A stretch of DNA of 56,493 nt from SIG607 sp045537575 (GCA_045537575.1 JAZSPU010000026.1:1-56493), one strand, 5' to 3'; shown: positions 8,961 to 16,398, counted from the stretch's first letter. Notes: a model not told the origin generated them from the letters alone. Translations and numbers: made by a program.

Positions 8961-8997
8961 CGTCCCGCATTTAATATATGCGGGACGATTTTTATTT
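8961..8997 (+). terminator. riboswitch expression-platform terminator
   Basis: CGTCCCGCAT (8961-8970) pairs perfectly with ATGCGGGACG (8978-8987) around a 7-base loop, followed by ATTTTTATTTT. It sits between the TPP aptamer and thiT. Confidence 0.88.
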
Positions 8998-9028
8998 TCA
9001 AAATAAAAAATAAAAAAGGAAGAAAAAA

Positions 9029-9592
9029 ATGAAATCAAATCTTAAAAAACTAGCCGTTTCATCTATTTTCATTGCGCTATCTACAATACTTAGCGAACTT
9101 ATTCCCAGTATTTCCCTGCCCTTTGGGGGAAGTATTACCATTCTTTCAATGGTACCCGTTTGTCTTATAGGAATTATGTTCGGTATTAAATGGGGCGTTA
9201 CCGCCAATCTCGTTTATGGCGTGATTCAGTTGTTTTTCGGATTCGGAAATTTCTCTTATGCTACAAGTCTTATTGCGGTAATAATTATAGCGCTGTTTGA
9301 TTATATAATTGCCTATGCAGTTTTGGGACTCAGCGGAATATTTATGAAAGTAATTAAAAACAGAGCTTTAGCCGCTATACTAGGTGTTATACTTTGCTGT
9401 CTGCTCCGTTATATCTGTCACTTTATTACGGGTGTTACGGTATGGCGCGAAATTGTCAGCACCTGGGGTGCAATATGGTATTCAATAACCTATAATGCTT
9501 CCTATATGCTTCCCGAAATAATCACCACTCCCTTAGGTGTATTTCTACTTGTCAAGACAAAAGCTTTAAATTCATTACTTTCCAAAGGATAA
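9029..9592 (+). CDS. thiT: thiamine ECF transporter S component ThiT
   Basis: Substrate-binding membrane subunit of an energy-coupling-factor transporter for thiamine (YuaJ/ThiT family). The 187 residues form about six helices. Family features include the N-terminal SSIFIALSTILSELIPS, the glycine-rich GIMFGIKWGVTANLVYG, and the C-terminal WYSITYNASYMLPEII, whose aromatic and asparagine residues line the thiamine pocket in known structures. The shared ECF ATPases and EcfT are not in the window, as usual for group II ECF systems. AAGGAAG precedes the ATG. Expression should be turned off by TPP through the upstream riboswitch. Confidence 0.93.
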   Translation: MKSNLKKLAVSSIFIALSTILSELIPSISLPFGGSITILSMVPVCLIGIMFGIKWGVTANLVYGVIQLFFGFGNFSYATSLIAVIIIALFDYIIAYAVLGLSGIFMKVIKNRALAAILGVILCCLLRYICHFITGVTVWREIVSTWGAIWYSITYNASYMLPEIITTPLGVFLLVKTKALNSLLSKG

Positions 9593-9599
9593 ATCAAAA

Positions 9600-9637
9600 A
9601 GAAACTTCCCTTTTCGTCGGCAGGGAAGTTTCTTTTT
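9600..9637 (+). terminator. terminator after thiT
   Basis: GAAACTTCCC (9601-9610) pairs with GGGAAGTTTC (9623-9632), followed by TTTTT. Confidence 0.85.
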
Positions 9638-9647
9638 AAAATTTTTA

Positions 9648-9676
9648 TTGACTTTTTCTTGACTTTGGACTATAAT
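9648..9676 (+). promoter_or_regulatory. promoter of the rpmH-rnpA cluster
   Basis: TTGACT (9648-9653), 17-bp spacer, TATAAT (9671-9676). A second TTGACT at 9659-9664 is too close to the -10 to be used. Confidence 0.75.
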
Positions 9677-9739
9677 CTTAGAGTGATAGGCTATATTGCC
9701 GTATAATGTTTTGATTTCCAAGTTAGGAGGGAACCGTAA

Positions 9740-9874
9740 ATGAAAAGAACTTATCAGCCTAAAAAGCTTCATCGTAAAAAAGAGCACGGCTTTTTAAAGA
9801 GAATGGCAACCGCCAATGGCCGTAAGGTACTTGCCCGCCGCAGAGCAAAGGGCAGAAAGCAGCTCACATACTAA
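9740..9874 (+). CDS. rpmH: 50S ribosomal protein L34
   Basis: The 44-codon gene encodes the small basic L34 protein, starting MKRTYQPKKLHRKKEHGF and ending RRRAKGRKQLTY. It binds 23S rRNA in the large subunit. GGAGG at 9726-9730, 9 nt upstream, sets the ATG. It is the first gene of the conserved rpmH-rnpA-yidD-yidC-khpB order. Upstream is thiT rather than the divergent dnaA found at many replication origins. Confidence 0.98.
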   Translation: MKRTYQPKKLHRKKEHGFLKRMATANGRKVLARRRAKGRKQLTY

Positions 9875-9950
9875 AGGATTACGATTATTCAACAAAGTCA
9901 TAGCTAAAAACTTGTTTCATAATTTGATACAAGTTTTAAATGCTTTGGCT

Positions 9951-9980
9951 AAAGGCCACATCTTTGTGGCTTTTAATTTT
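9951..9980 (+). terminator. attenuator-like hairpin between rpmH and rnpA
   Basis: AAAGGCCACA (9951-9960) pairs with TGTGGCTTTT (9965-9974) around a 4-base loop with one G-T pair, followed by AATTTT. It looks like a leaky terminator that would yield more rpmH than rnpA mRNA. Confidence 0.6.
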
Positions 9981-9994
9981 ATAGGGTGTTTAGT

Positions 9995-10351
9995 ATGCTT
10001 TATAATACTTTTAAACTTAATAAGGATTTTCGCCGCTTGTACGGTAGGGGAAAAAGTCAGGTTTCCCCTTATCTTGTTACCTACTCCTTAAAAAACCGTA
10101 ACGGCGAAATAAACGTTGGCATTACAGTTGGTAAAAAACTTGGTAATGCCGTATGTAGAAACCGCGCAAGGCGTCTTATCGTCGCCGCTCTGCGCGAAAA
10201 TCTGGCACATATAACGCCGGGATACGATTTTGTTTTTGTTGCTCGAAGCCGTATTCTTTCTGTAAAAAGTACAGTTGTAAGCGAAGTTTTAAAAAATCAG
10301 CTTAAAGAATTCGGCATTTGGAATGATAATAATGAAGAAACTTCTGATTAA
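9995..10351 (+). CDS. rnpA: ribonuclease P protein component
   Basis: Basic protein subunit that helps the RNase P RNA cleave pre-tRNA 5' leaders. The 118-residue product has the RNR-type signature in GNAVCRNRARRLIVAALRE and the N-terminal aromatic strand (SPYLVTYSLKNRNG). The ATG at 9995 is preferred over an in-frame GTG at 9986 because AGGGTG (9983-9988) overlaps that GTG and is well spaced for the ATG. Its 3' end overlaps yidD. Confidence 0.95.
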   Translation: MLYNTFKLNKDFRRLYGRGKSQVSPYLVTYSLKNRNGEINVGITVGKKLGNAVCRNRARRLIVAALRENLAHITPGYDFVFVARSRILSVKSTVVSEVLKNQLKEFGIWNDNNEETSD

Positions 10352-10580
10352 AGCAGTTCGCTTTTACCAAAAGAACCTTTCGCCCGCAAAGAAAACCCCT
10401 TGTTGCCGTTTTTACCCGACCTGTTCAGCCTATGCTATTGAGGCTTTGGAAATTCACGGCGCTTTTAAGGGTTCTGTTCTTTCTTTTTGGAGAATACTGC
10501 GCTGTAATCCTCTTTGCAAGGGCGGATTTGACCCCGTGCCCCAAAAGCAGACAAAGGTCTGCCCCAGACGAAAAAAATAA
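10332..10580 (+). CDS. yidD: membrane protein insertion efficiency factor YidD
   Basis: Small membrane-associated protein that aids YidC/Sec-dependent insertion. The 82-residue product starts MKKLLIKAVRFYQKNLSP and carries the hallmark CCRFYPTCSAYAIEAL plus LRCNPLCKGGFDPVP. The ATG at 10332 has TGGA about 9 nt upstream; an in-frame ATG at 10323 lies too near it. It overlaps rnpA by 20 bases, a typical arrangement. A lysine/arginine-rich C-terminus is present. Confidence 0.95.
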   Translation: MKKLLIKAVRFYQKNLSPAKKTPCCRFYPTCSAYAIEALEIHGAFKGSVLSFWRILRCNPLCKGGFDPVPQKQTKVCPRRKK

Positions 10581-10606
10581 TCCTTCTGTCAGGATGGTGT
10601 ATAAAT

Positions 10607-11527
10607 ATGACCGCAGTTTTCGGTTTTATTAACAAATGGGTGTTTGCGCCCGTTCTTAACTTTTTCCTCGGTATTACCGGCGGAAATTACGCGCTTTCTA
10701 TTTTTCTATTCACTTTAGCACTTAATATTATTCTTATTCCCCTTACCGTTAAGGGACAGAAATCTGCCGTAGGTCAGTTCAAAATCAAGCCCAAGCTTGA
10801 CGAACTCAAAAAAAGATGCGGTGACGATAAGCAGAAATACAATCAGGGTATGCAGAAGCTCTATCAGGACAACAACATTTCTATGGGTGGCGGCTGTCTG
10901 CCTATGATTTTGCGTCTTGTACTTGTTATGAGCGTTTATTACCTTGTGCTTTCTCCCCTCACCTACTTTACCTCTCTTGATGCTAGTGTCATTGATACAG
11001 CCGTAAAGGCTCTTCCCGAAGAGCTTGTTGCAAAGAGAACCACCTACAGCGAACTTTTTGTTATTGAACAGGCTTATGCCGCCGGTTCCGGAAACATCTT
11101 TGATGCTATTAAGAATCTTGACTTTAGCTTTCTTGGAATCAACCTTACACAGAAGCCTCAGTTCACACTCAACTTCTCTAAAGCAGACGTTGACTTTAAG
11201 CTGTGGATAATTCCCTTCCTTTCCTTTGCCGCAGCTATGCTTTCCGGTATATATTCAAGTATTCACCAGAAACGCGCCAATCCCGATGCGCCCAGTATGA
11301 TGGGTATGATGCTTATGATGCCCATATTCTCTTTATGGATAGCCTTTAACGCTCCTTGCGGTCTTGGCTTCTATTGGGCTTGTTCAAGTCTTATCGGCGT
11401 ATTTATTCAGATGTTTATAAACCGTTTCTTCAGCCCCGCAAAGCTTGTTGCAAAAGAACAGGCGAATTTAATTACAAAGCGCAGCGCCGAAGAAAAGAAA
11501 TTCGCCTCTTCAAAGGCCGCTAAATAA
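10607..11527 (+). CDS. yidC: membrane protein insertase YidC/OxaA
   Basis: Inserts and folds membrane proteins, alone or with Sec. The 306-residue single-domain form is typical of Firmicutes. Helix 1 (about 23-47, ALSIFLFTLALNIILIPLTVK) is followed by a positively charged cytoplasmic hairpin (KPKLDELKKRC). The next helix is near 99-121 and two or three helices lie between about 205 and 290. The C-terminus is basic. The large periplasmic domain of Gram-negative YidC is absent. Unlike many Firmicutes copies, no clear lipobox is visible. khpB follows after 18 bases. Confidence 0.93.
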   Translation: MTAVFGFINKWVFAPVLNFFLGITGGNYALSIFLFTLALNIILIPLTVKGQKSAVGQFKIKPKLDELKKRCGDDKQKYNQGMQKLYQDNNISMGGGCLPMILRLVLVMSVYYLVLSPLTYFTSLDASVIDTAVKALPEELVAKRTTYSELFVIEQAYAAGSGNIFDAIKNLDFSFLGINLTQKPQFTLNFSKADVDFKLWIIPFLSFAAAMLSGIYSSIHQKRANPDAPSMMGMMLMMPIFSLWIAFNAPCGLGFYWACSSLIGVFIQMFINRFFSPAKLVAKEQANLITKRSAEEKKFASSKAAK

Positions 11528-11545
11528 TTTTAGGAGGAACTTTAC

Positions 11546-12439
11546 GTGATTAAAGAAGCTATCGGCATTGCCGCAACTATAGAAGAAGCTAAAGAAGCTG
11601 CTATAAACGACCTTAACGCAGCTCTTGACGACGACATACAATTTGAAATTATTGATATGCCCAAGAAAAAGGTTTTAGGTATTTTCGGCGGCTCCCCCGC
11701 CAAAGTAAGAGCATACATTGAAATAGATGATCCTGCTCCCAAAAAACTCCAAAAAAAAGGCAACAAGAAAAACGAAGTAAAAGAAAATAAAGAAAATAAA
11801 GATAACAAGGCAAAGGCAAAACCCGAAAAGAAGGAAAAGGCTGCTCCCGTAGCCGAAAAAGCTGAAGCTGTTGACGCTTCCCTTCTTCCCGCAGATTCTC
11901 AGGCTGCAAAAGCAGTAGAGTACATTAAGGGTGTTTTAGCAGGTCTTGGCTGTACCGATATAAACATCAAGGTTATTACCTTTGACGGCGGCGCAACCAT
12001 TATTCTCGAAGGCGAAGGTCTTGGCGTAGTTATCGGTCACAGAGGCGAAACCCTTGATGCTCTTCAGTATCTTTCTTCACTTGCCGCAAATAACGGCAGC
12101 GGTTACTTCAAGGTTTCCATTGACATCGGCAACTACAGAGAAAGAAGAGAAAAAACTCTTATCTCTCTTGCTCACAGAATGGCAAATCAAGCCCTTAAAA
12201 GCGGCAGAAACCGTTCCTTAGAGCCTATGAATCCATATGAAAGACGCATTATTCATACCGCTGTTCAGGAAATCGACGGTGTTTCTTCTCATTCTGTAGG
12301 AGAGGGCGACAGAAGACATATCGTTATCACCCCCGATAACGCAACCCCTCGCGCTCCCAAAAAGGCAAGTGCTCCCGTAGAAAACAGAGAGCCTAAAAAA
12401 GACTCCGAAGCACTTCCCCTTTACGGAAAGATCAAATAA
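11546..12439 (+). CDS. khpB: RNA-binding protein KhpB (Jag), Jag-N/KH/R3H
   Basis: RNA-binding protein that in Firmicutes partners with KhpA and influences cell division, elongation and small RNA activity. The 297 residues contain an N-terminal Jag domain (1-60, with KKKVLGIFGGSPAKV), a lysine/glutamate-rich linker (about 63-115), a KH domain with GHRG at 164-167 and an R3H domain with Arg233-x3-His237 (YERRIIH). The GTG start follows TAGGAGG by about 9 nt. It is the last gene of the rpmH cluster, with a terminator after it. Confidence 0.95.
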   Translation: MIKEAIGIAATIEEAKEAAINDLNAALDDDIQFEIIDMPKKKVLGIFGGSPAKVRAYIEIDDPAPKKLQKKGNKKNEVKENKENKDNKAKAKPEKKEKAAPVAEKAEAVDASLLPADSQAAKAVEYIKGVLAGLGCTDINIKVITFDGGATIILEGEGLGVVIGHRGETLDALQYLSSLAANNGSGYFKVSIDIGNYRERREKTLISLAHRMANQALKSGRNRSLEPMNPYERRIIHTAVQEIDGVSSHSVGEGDRRHIVITPDNATPRAPKKASAPVENREPKKDSEALPLYGKIK

Positions 12440-12442
12440 AAA

Positions 12443-12476
12443 AAGAAGGTGAACTTTTTGTTCACCTTCTTTTTTA
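12443..12476 (+). terminator. terminator after khpB
   Basis: AAGAAGGTGAAC pairs with GTTCACCTTCTT around a loop of five T residues, followed by TTTTT. Confidence 0.9.
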
Positions 12477-12549
12477 TTAGGGAATAGGGACAAGGGAATA
12501 GTAAAAAAATAAGCCGCCCTAAAGGCGACGGAAATATTTGATATCAGCC

Positions 12550-12580
12550 AAACGGGACTTTAATTTAAGTCCCGTTTTAT
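12550..12580. terminator. hairpin downstream of rpsT
   Basis: AAACGGGACTT pairs with AAGTCCCGTTT around a short AT loop. It can terminate the minus-strand rpsT transcript, although the T run there is short; the plus-strand T run is better. Outer bases ATCAGC and GCTGAT extend the hairpin. Confidence 0.6.
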
Positions 12581-12609
12581 ATTAAGCTGATTTCAGAAAA
12601 GAATTCCAA

Positions 12610-12870
12610 TTAGCCGATTTTGTTGAGACGGCAAACGAGATTGGACTTCTTTCTTGCTGCGGTGTTCTTGTGAAGAATACCCTTAGCGGTAGCCTGATCG
12701 ATCTTCTTAACTGCAACCTTTACAGCTTCTTTAGCATCAGCAGAGTTTTCTGCGATAGCAGCATCAGCCTTCTTAACAGCAGTTCTTAATGCAGAACGGT
12801 AAGCCTTGTTACGCTCATATGCAGCAGTACTGGTAAGCACACGTTTCTTAGCAGATTTAATGTTAGGCAC
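12610..12870 (-). CDS. rpsT: 30S ribosomal protein S20
   Basis: Small, Ala/Lys-rich helical protein binding the 5' domain of 16S rRNA. The 86 residues start MPNIKSAKKRVLTS and contain HKNTAARKKSNL, both diagnostic. It uses a GTG start 9 nt after AAGGAGG. It is divergent from gpr, the same arrangement as in Bacillus subtilis. Confidence 0.97.
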   Translation of the reverse strand: MPNIKSAKKRVLTSTAAYERNKAYRSALRTAVKKADAAIAENSADAKEAVKVAVKKIDQATAKGILHKNTAARKKSNLVCRLNKIG

Positions 12871-12904
12871 TTATGGCACCTCCTTTTTAAGCATTAACAA
12901 AGAT

Positions 12905-12933
12905 ATAATAACACTAATTGAATAAAAAATCAA
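12905..12933 (-). promoter_or_regulatory. promoter of rpsT
   Basis: On the minus strand, TTGATT (12928-12933), 17-bp spacer and TATTAT (12905-12910), about 35 bp upstream of the rpsT start. Confidence 0.6.
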
Positions 12934-12981
12934 CAACTTTTTTTAATAAATAAATATTTATATGAAACAATAATTTACGAG

Positions 12982-13821
12982 GTGATTATTATAAACGCAC
13001 GAAGTGACCTTGCGGTTGAGCTAAACAGCAGAGTAAGTGACACAAACGGAATTATTTGCGAAAGTGAAAAAAACTCCATTATAACGGTAACAAGAATTAA
13101 AGTTGTTAACGAGCAGGGGGAAAATTCTCTTGGAAAACCTATGGGAAATTACGTAAATATTGATATCCCCGACCTTCTGTATCACGGCGGAGATTATATT
13201 GAGCTTGAAAAAATCATTATTAAAGAGCTGTCAGATTTTTCTTTTCCAAAAAACAATATTCTGGTCGCGGGGCTTGGCAACCGAAATATTACTCCCGACG
13301 CTTTAGGCCCTGCTGTTTCTGACAAAATACTGGCAACACGCCATCTAAGTCCCTATTTAAGACGGCAGACAGGACTTATGGGACTAAAAAACGTAAGCGT
13401 TATTCAGCCGGGTGTTTTAGGACAAACAGGTGTTGAAACTCTGGAAATATTAAAGGGTGTTATAGCCTCCTGTGATGCCGAAGGACTTATTGTTATAGAC
13501 GCATTTGCCGCGGCAGAGCCAAACAGACTTGGCACTACAATACAGCTTTGTGACAGCGGAATTTCCCCAGGTTCAGGGGTAGGCAACGACAGAAAGGAAA
13601 TCAGCAAAAAAACCGTAGGTATTCCCGTTATCGCTGTAGGTGTTCCCACCTGCCTTGATGCCGCGCTTTTCGGAAGCAAAGAAAGACGCACTACACCTAT
13701 GATAGTAACCCCCAGAGAAATTGATTTACTGATAGACCGCGCCGCCGCCACCCTTTCTGTATCTTTAAACTGCTTTTTACAGCCCTCAACCGACAGAAGT
13801 CTTTTACTTTCTATTGTATAA
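12982..13821 (+). CDS. gpr: germination protease GPR
   Basis: Aspartic-like protease that degrades small acid-soluble spore proteins during germination; made in the forespore as a zymogen. Family landmarks are ARSDLAVEL near the N-terminus, VAGLGNRNITPDALGP in the middle, and GLIVIDAFAAAEPNRLGTTIQ and GVGNDRKEISKKTVGIPVIA later. At 279 residues it is somewhat short, mainly at the C-terminus. The 5' end is odd: the only canonical start, GTG at 12982, is part of the GAGGTG ribosome site itself, so ATT at 12985 or ATA at 12991 may be the true start. spoIIP follows, as in other spore formers. Confidence 0.9.
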   Translation: MIIINARSDLAVELNSRVSDTNGIICESEKNSIITVTRIKVVNEQGENSLGKPMGNYVNIDIPDLLYHGGDYIELEKIIIKELSDFSFPKNNILVAGLGNRNITPDALGPAVSDKILATRHLSPYLRRQTGLMGLKNVSVIQPGVLGQTGVETLEILKGVIASCDAEGLIVIDAFAAAEPNRLGTTIQLCDSGISPGSGVGNDRKEISKKTVGIPVIAVGVPTCLDAALFGSKERRTTPMIVTPREIDLLIDRAAATLSVSLNCFLQPSTDRSLLLSIV

Positions 13822-13862
13822 CTTTTCATTTTTATTCATATATATAAATGAAAGGCTCGGTG

Positions 13863-14855
13863 ATGACTTTGAAGGACTTCGGCGGTATAGTTACTCTTTC
13901 CCTTACAACCTTTTTATGCGTTATAATCATTATAATAAGCGGTATTTATGTATCTAGTGAAGGCACTTCTGAAGAACCTTTGCAACAGCAAATTGCCGAA
14001 TACCATATAAGCTCAAATGAAAGCAAAACCGAAGAAAATAGTAAAGTAGTAAGTGTTTCGGCTACCCCTGCAGGAAAGGTTATTGAACAGTTTATAACAC
14101 CCTATAAAAGTAAGACCTCTTATAACCGCGTATATATTAAAAACCGAGCAGAAATTGACCTTGATATAAAAAAGTATCTTAATGCTAAAAACCCTATTAA
14201 AATTGAAAAAAATAATGACGTGCAGATACTTATTATGCACACCCATACCACCGAATGTTTTTTGCCTGAAGCCAGAGACTATTATACCGAGGATGATAAA
14301 ACCCGAACAAGAAATCAAGCAGAGAATATTACTGCAGTAGGCGATATTATAGCAGAGAAGCTAAATAACGCAGGTTTTAAAACGGTGCACGATAAAACCG
14401 AGCACGATTACCCTGCCTATGACGGCAGTTATAACCGAAGCGGTGAAACTGTCAAAAAGAATTTACAAAAGTATCCTTCCATAAAAATAGTAATTGACCT
14501 CCATCGTGATTCTATTGCGGGAAACGGCACCGACAGGGTTAAACCCATAGTGGAGATAAACGGCAAAAAAGCCGCTCAGGTTATGCTTGTTATGGGTTGC
14601 GGTGAAACTGTTGCAAATCATCCTAACTGGGAGAAAAACTTCACCTTTGCAGTAAAATATCAGCAGACCTTGGAAGCACTTTACCCCGGTCTTGCAAGAC
14701 AGCTTGCCCTTGTTTCAAGCCGATATAATCAGCACCTAACCACAGGAAGCATACTTTTAGAGGTGGGCACCGAATCGAATTCCTTGGAAGAAGCAAAATA
14801 CGGGGGTAGTCTTGCGGCAGATGCGCTTATATCGTATCTTAATACATTAGTTTAG
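13863..14855 (+). CDS. spoIIP: stage II sporulation protein P
   Basis: Cell-wall amidase/endopeptidase of the DMP complex that thins septal peptidoglycan during engulfment. An N-terminal membrane anchor (about 9-27) precedes a linker and the catalytic domain. The motifs HTHTTE (His126, His128, Glu131) and DLHRD (His214) supply the expected metal and catalytic residues. The ATG at 13863 is preferred over one at 13848 because AAAGG lies 8 nt upstream. Its 330 residues fit the family. gpr lies 41 bp upstream and a small membrane gene follows after 8 bp. Confidence 0.93.
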   Translation: MTLKDFGGIVTLSLTTFLCVIIIIISGIYVSSEGTSEEPLQQQIAEYHISSNESKTEENSKVVSVSATPAGKVIEQFITPYKSKTSYNRVYIKNRAEIDLDIKKYLNAKNPIKIEKNNDVQILIMHTHTTECFLPEARDYYTEDDKTRTRNQAENITAVGDIIAEKLNNAGFKTVHDKTEHDYPAYDGSYNRSGETVKKNLQKYPSIKIVIDLHRDSIAGNGTDRVKPIVEINGKKAAQVMLVMGCGETVANHPNWEKNFTFAVKYQQTLEALYPGLARQLALVSSRYNQHLTTGSILLEVGTESNSLEEAKYGGSLAADALISYLNTLV

Positions 14856-14863
14856 GAGAAAAA

Positions 14864-15061
14864 ATGAAAAGGAATACTAAAATTTTTTGGCGATCTTTTA
14901 TTATTAGTTTTTTAATAGTAATATGCCTTTATATAATTATTGCAGGAATCGGCGAAAGCTACAAACAAATGCGTAGAATAGGATTTGGAGAATATAAAAA
15001 TGCCGTCGAATATTCCGACGGCATTTTACGCATATTAGACTTTTCTTTTAAGATTAATTAG
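14864..15061 (+). CDS. small single-helix membrane protein downstream of spoIIP
   Basis: A 65-residue product with a strong ribosome site (TAGGAG), one transmembrane helix (about 9-29, FWRSFIISFLIVICLYIII) and a short hydrophilic end. It directly follows spoIIP and is probably co-transcribed with it. I do not recognise the family. Oddly, a terminator-like hairpin (14997-15027) lies within its codons 45-55, so either the gene is read through this hairpin or the stable transcript ends inside it. The last codons also overlap the 3' end of the opposite-strand relic. Confidence 0.6.
   Translation: MKRNTKIFWRSFIISFLIVICLYIIIAGIGESYKQMRRIGFGEYKNAVEYSDGILRILDFSFKIN
14997..15027 (+). terminator. terminator-like hairpin inside the small gene
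   Basis: AAAATGCCGTCG (14997-15008) pairs perfectly with CGACGGCATTTT (15016-15027), 12 bp, with a 7-base loop. The T run is part of the stem and short afterwards (ACGCA), so efficiency is uncertain. Confidence 0.5.
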
Positions 15062-15287
15062 CCTCATCAAACTTTACGGGAGCGCCCGTTCTATCAGACT
15101 CAAAAGCCGCTTCCATAACCTTCATAACGCGGCGGACCTCACTGTGCTTAATAAGAGAATCCTCTTTACCGTCAAGTGCGGCAACGAAATTTCTGTAATA
15201 ATCGTGAACGTCGCTGCAAAGGGCTTGTTTACAGTGCCATGCACCCTGTCCGCCGTAACCTATAACTACCAGATTCTTTTTCATCAC
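15054..15287 (-). pseudogene. internally deleted Gfo/Idh/MocA-family oxidoreductase
   Basis: The 77-codon frame fuses the first ~25 residues of a Gfo/Idh/MocA NAD(P)-dependent oxidoreductase to its last ~52. The N-terminal part is the dinucleotide-binding strand NLVVIGYGGQGAWHC; the C-terminal part contains DYYRNFVAALDGKED and RRVMKVMEAAFESD. Full-length members have about 320-390 residues, so roughly 250-300 are missing in frame, including the catalytic lysine region. The junction is near SDV/HDYY. The ribosome site (CAGGTG) and start are still intact. I infer it is non-functional. Confidence 0.78.
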
Positions 15288-15350
15288 CTGTGAAAACCAA
15301 ATGCTCTACTTTGTAAATTTTAGCAGATAAAAAACATAAGTAAACCTTTT

Positions 15351-16268
15351 TTAATTAAGTGCTTTTTTAATATTTTCACAGTTACGTCTCATAAGAGATA
15401 CATAGGTTTCGCCCTTCTCAAATTCCTGCTTTGTTACGTTGTGACAAGAATGAAGCAAAAGAGGTGTTGCACCCGTTTCTTCACAAAGCATAAGGGCAAT
15501 TTTTTTATTGGAAAATTCGGTATAATATATAACCTTTACCTTTTCCTCTTTTGCGTGTTCGATAAGATGTGCAAGGGTTTTTATATCGGGTTCGGTCTGC
15601 TCTGCGCATCCGGGGAAAGCGGCAAAATACTGGTAGCCGTATTCCTTTGCTAAATAAAGAAAGGGGAATCTGTCACCAAAAAACAAGGGCTTATGGTTTT
15701 TTATGCTTTCAAATTCCCTGTCAAGCTCTTCAAGTTCGGCTTTTAATTTTGCAAAATTGCCTTTATAATATTTGGCATTTTCGCTGTCTGCTTCACAAAG
15801 AGCATTAAGTATGGCCCCACTCATTTTAACAGCATTTTTTGGGGAAGTCCATATATGCTCATCATGTTCGTGGCGGTGATGCTCTTCTTGGCTGTGGTTA
15901 TGCTCTTCACCGTTATCGCTTTCAAGCAAGGTTGCCGTTTCTATAAGTCTTACTGTTTTGCCCGTATTTTTATTTTCTGCTATACGCTCTGCCCAGTTTT
16001 CGCTTTCTCCGCCGATAAATAAAAACAAATCGCTGTCCTCAACAGTTTTTATCTGACTGGGAGTAGGCTCAAAGGAATGACTTTCACTGCCCTCGGGGAC
16101 AAGCTTTACTACCTCTGCCCTTTCCCCTGCTATGCTTCTTGCAAAATCAAAGGGCGGAAATACTGTGGTAACTATTGTGATTTTGTCCTGTGCCTTTTGC
16201 TGTGAGCAACCGCAAAAGCCCAAAACAATAAAGCAAACAACTAAAAATATACTAAAAATTTTTCTCAT
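15351..16268 (-). CDS. zinc/manganese-type ABC transporter substrate-binding lipoprotein
   Basis: Member of the cluster A-I solute-binding proteins (ZnuA/AdcA). A lipoprotein signal (residues 1-21, ending FCGC with Cys21 as lipidation site) anchors it outside the membrane. Metal ligands include His64 (SESHSFEPTP), a His in the HIWTSPKNAVKMS segment and further residues in the second lobe (FGDRFPFLYLAKEYG; FPGCAEQTEPD). The His/Glu-rich loop at 121-138 favours zinc. Length (305) is normal. No ABC ATPase or permease gene is adjacent, so partners must be elsewhere. A minus-strand promoter (16297-16324) is divergent from that of the MATE gene. Confidence 0.87.
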   Translation of the reverse strand: MRKIFSIFLVVCFIVLGFCGCSQQKAQDKITIVTTVFPPFDFARSIAGERAEVVKLVPEGSESHSFEPTPSQIKTVEDSDLFLFIGGESENWAERIAENKNTGKTVRLIETATLLESDNGEEHNHSQEEHHRHEHDEHIWTSPKNAVKMSGAILNALCEADSENAKYYKGNFAKLKAELEELDREFESIKNHKPLFFGDRFPFLYLAKEYGYQYFAAFPGCAEQTEPDIKTLAHLIEHAKEEKVKVIYYTEFSNKKIALMLCEETGATPLLLHSCHNVTKQEFEKGETYVSLMRRNCENIKKALN

Positions 16269-16296
16269 TTTTGATTACCTTTCATTTACTATTCTC

Positions 16297-16324
16297 ATTT
16301 TACCCCAAAATACCGTTTTGTCAA
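16297..16324 (-). promoter_or_regulatory. promoter of the zinc-binding lipoprotein gene
   Basis: On the minus strand TTGACA (16319-16324), 16-bp spacer, TAAAAT (16297-16302). Confidence 0.55.
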
Positions 16325-16333
16325 TAATAAAAC

Positions 16334-16361
16334 TTGACATACGTATATATTATAATATAAA
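16334..16361 (+). promoter_or_regulatory. promoter of the MATE transporter gene
   Basis: TTGACA (16334-16339), 16-bp spacer, TATAAA (16356-16361) in a very AT-rich divergent region. Confidence 0.55.
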
Positions 16362-16398
16362 ATAATTTAGTATATTTTGTATTATAACGGTGAAAAAG

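Noticed and set aside
9640..9740. Replication origin near rpmH
   Set aside because: No cluster of TTATCCACA-type boxes and no dnaA gene is seen around the rpmH cluster.
12919..12951. Possible sigma-G promoter (TGAATA with an AT-rich -10) ahead of gpr
   Set aside because: The -35 is good but no convincing CATAMTA-type -10 lies at the right spacing in this AT-rich stretch.
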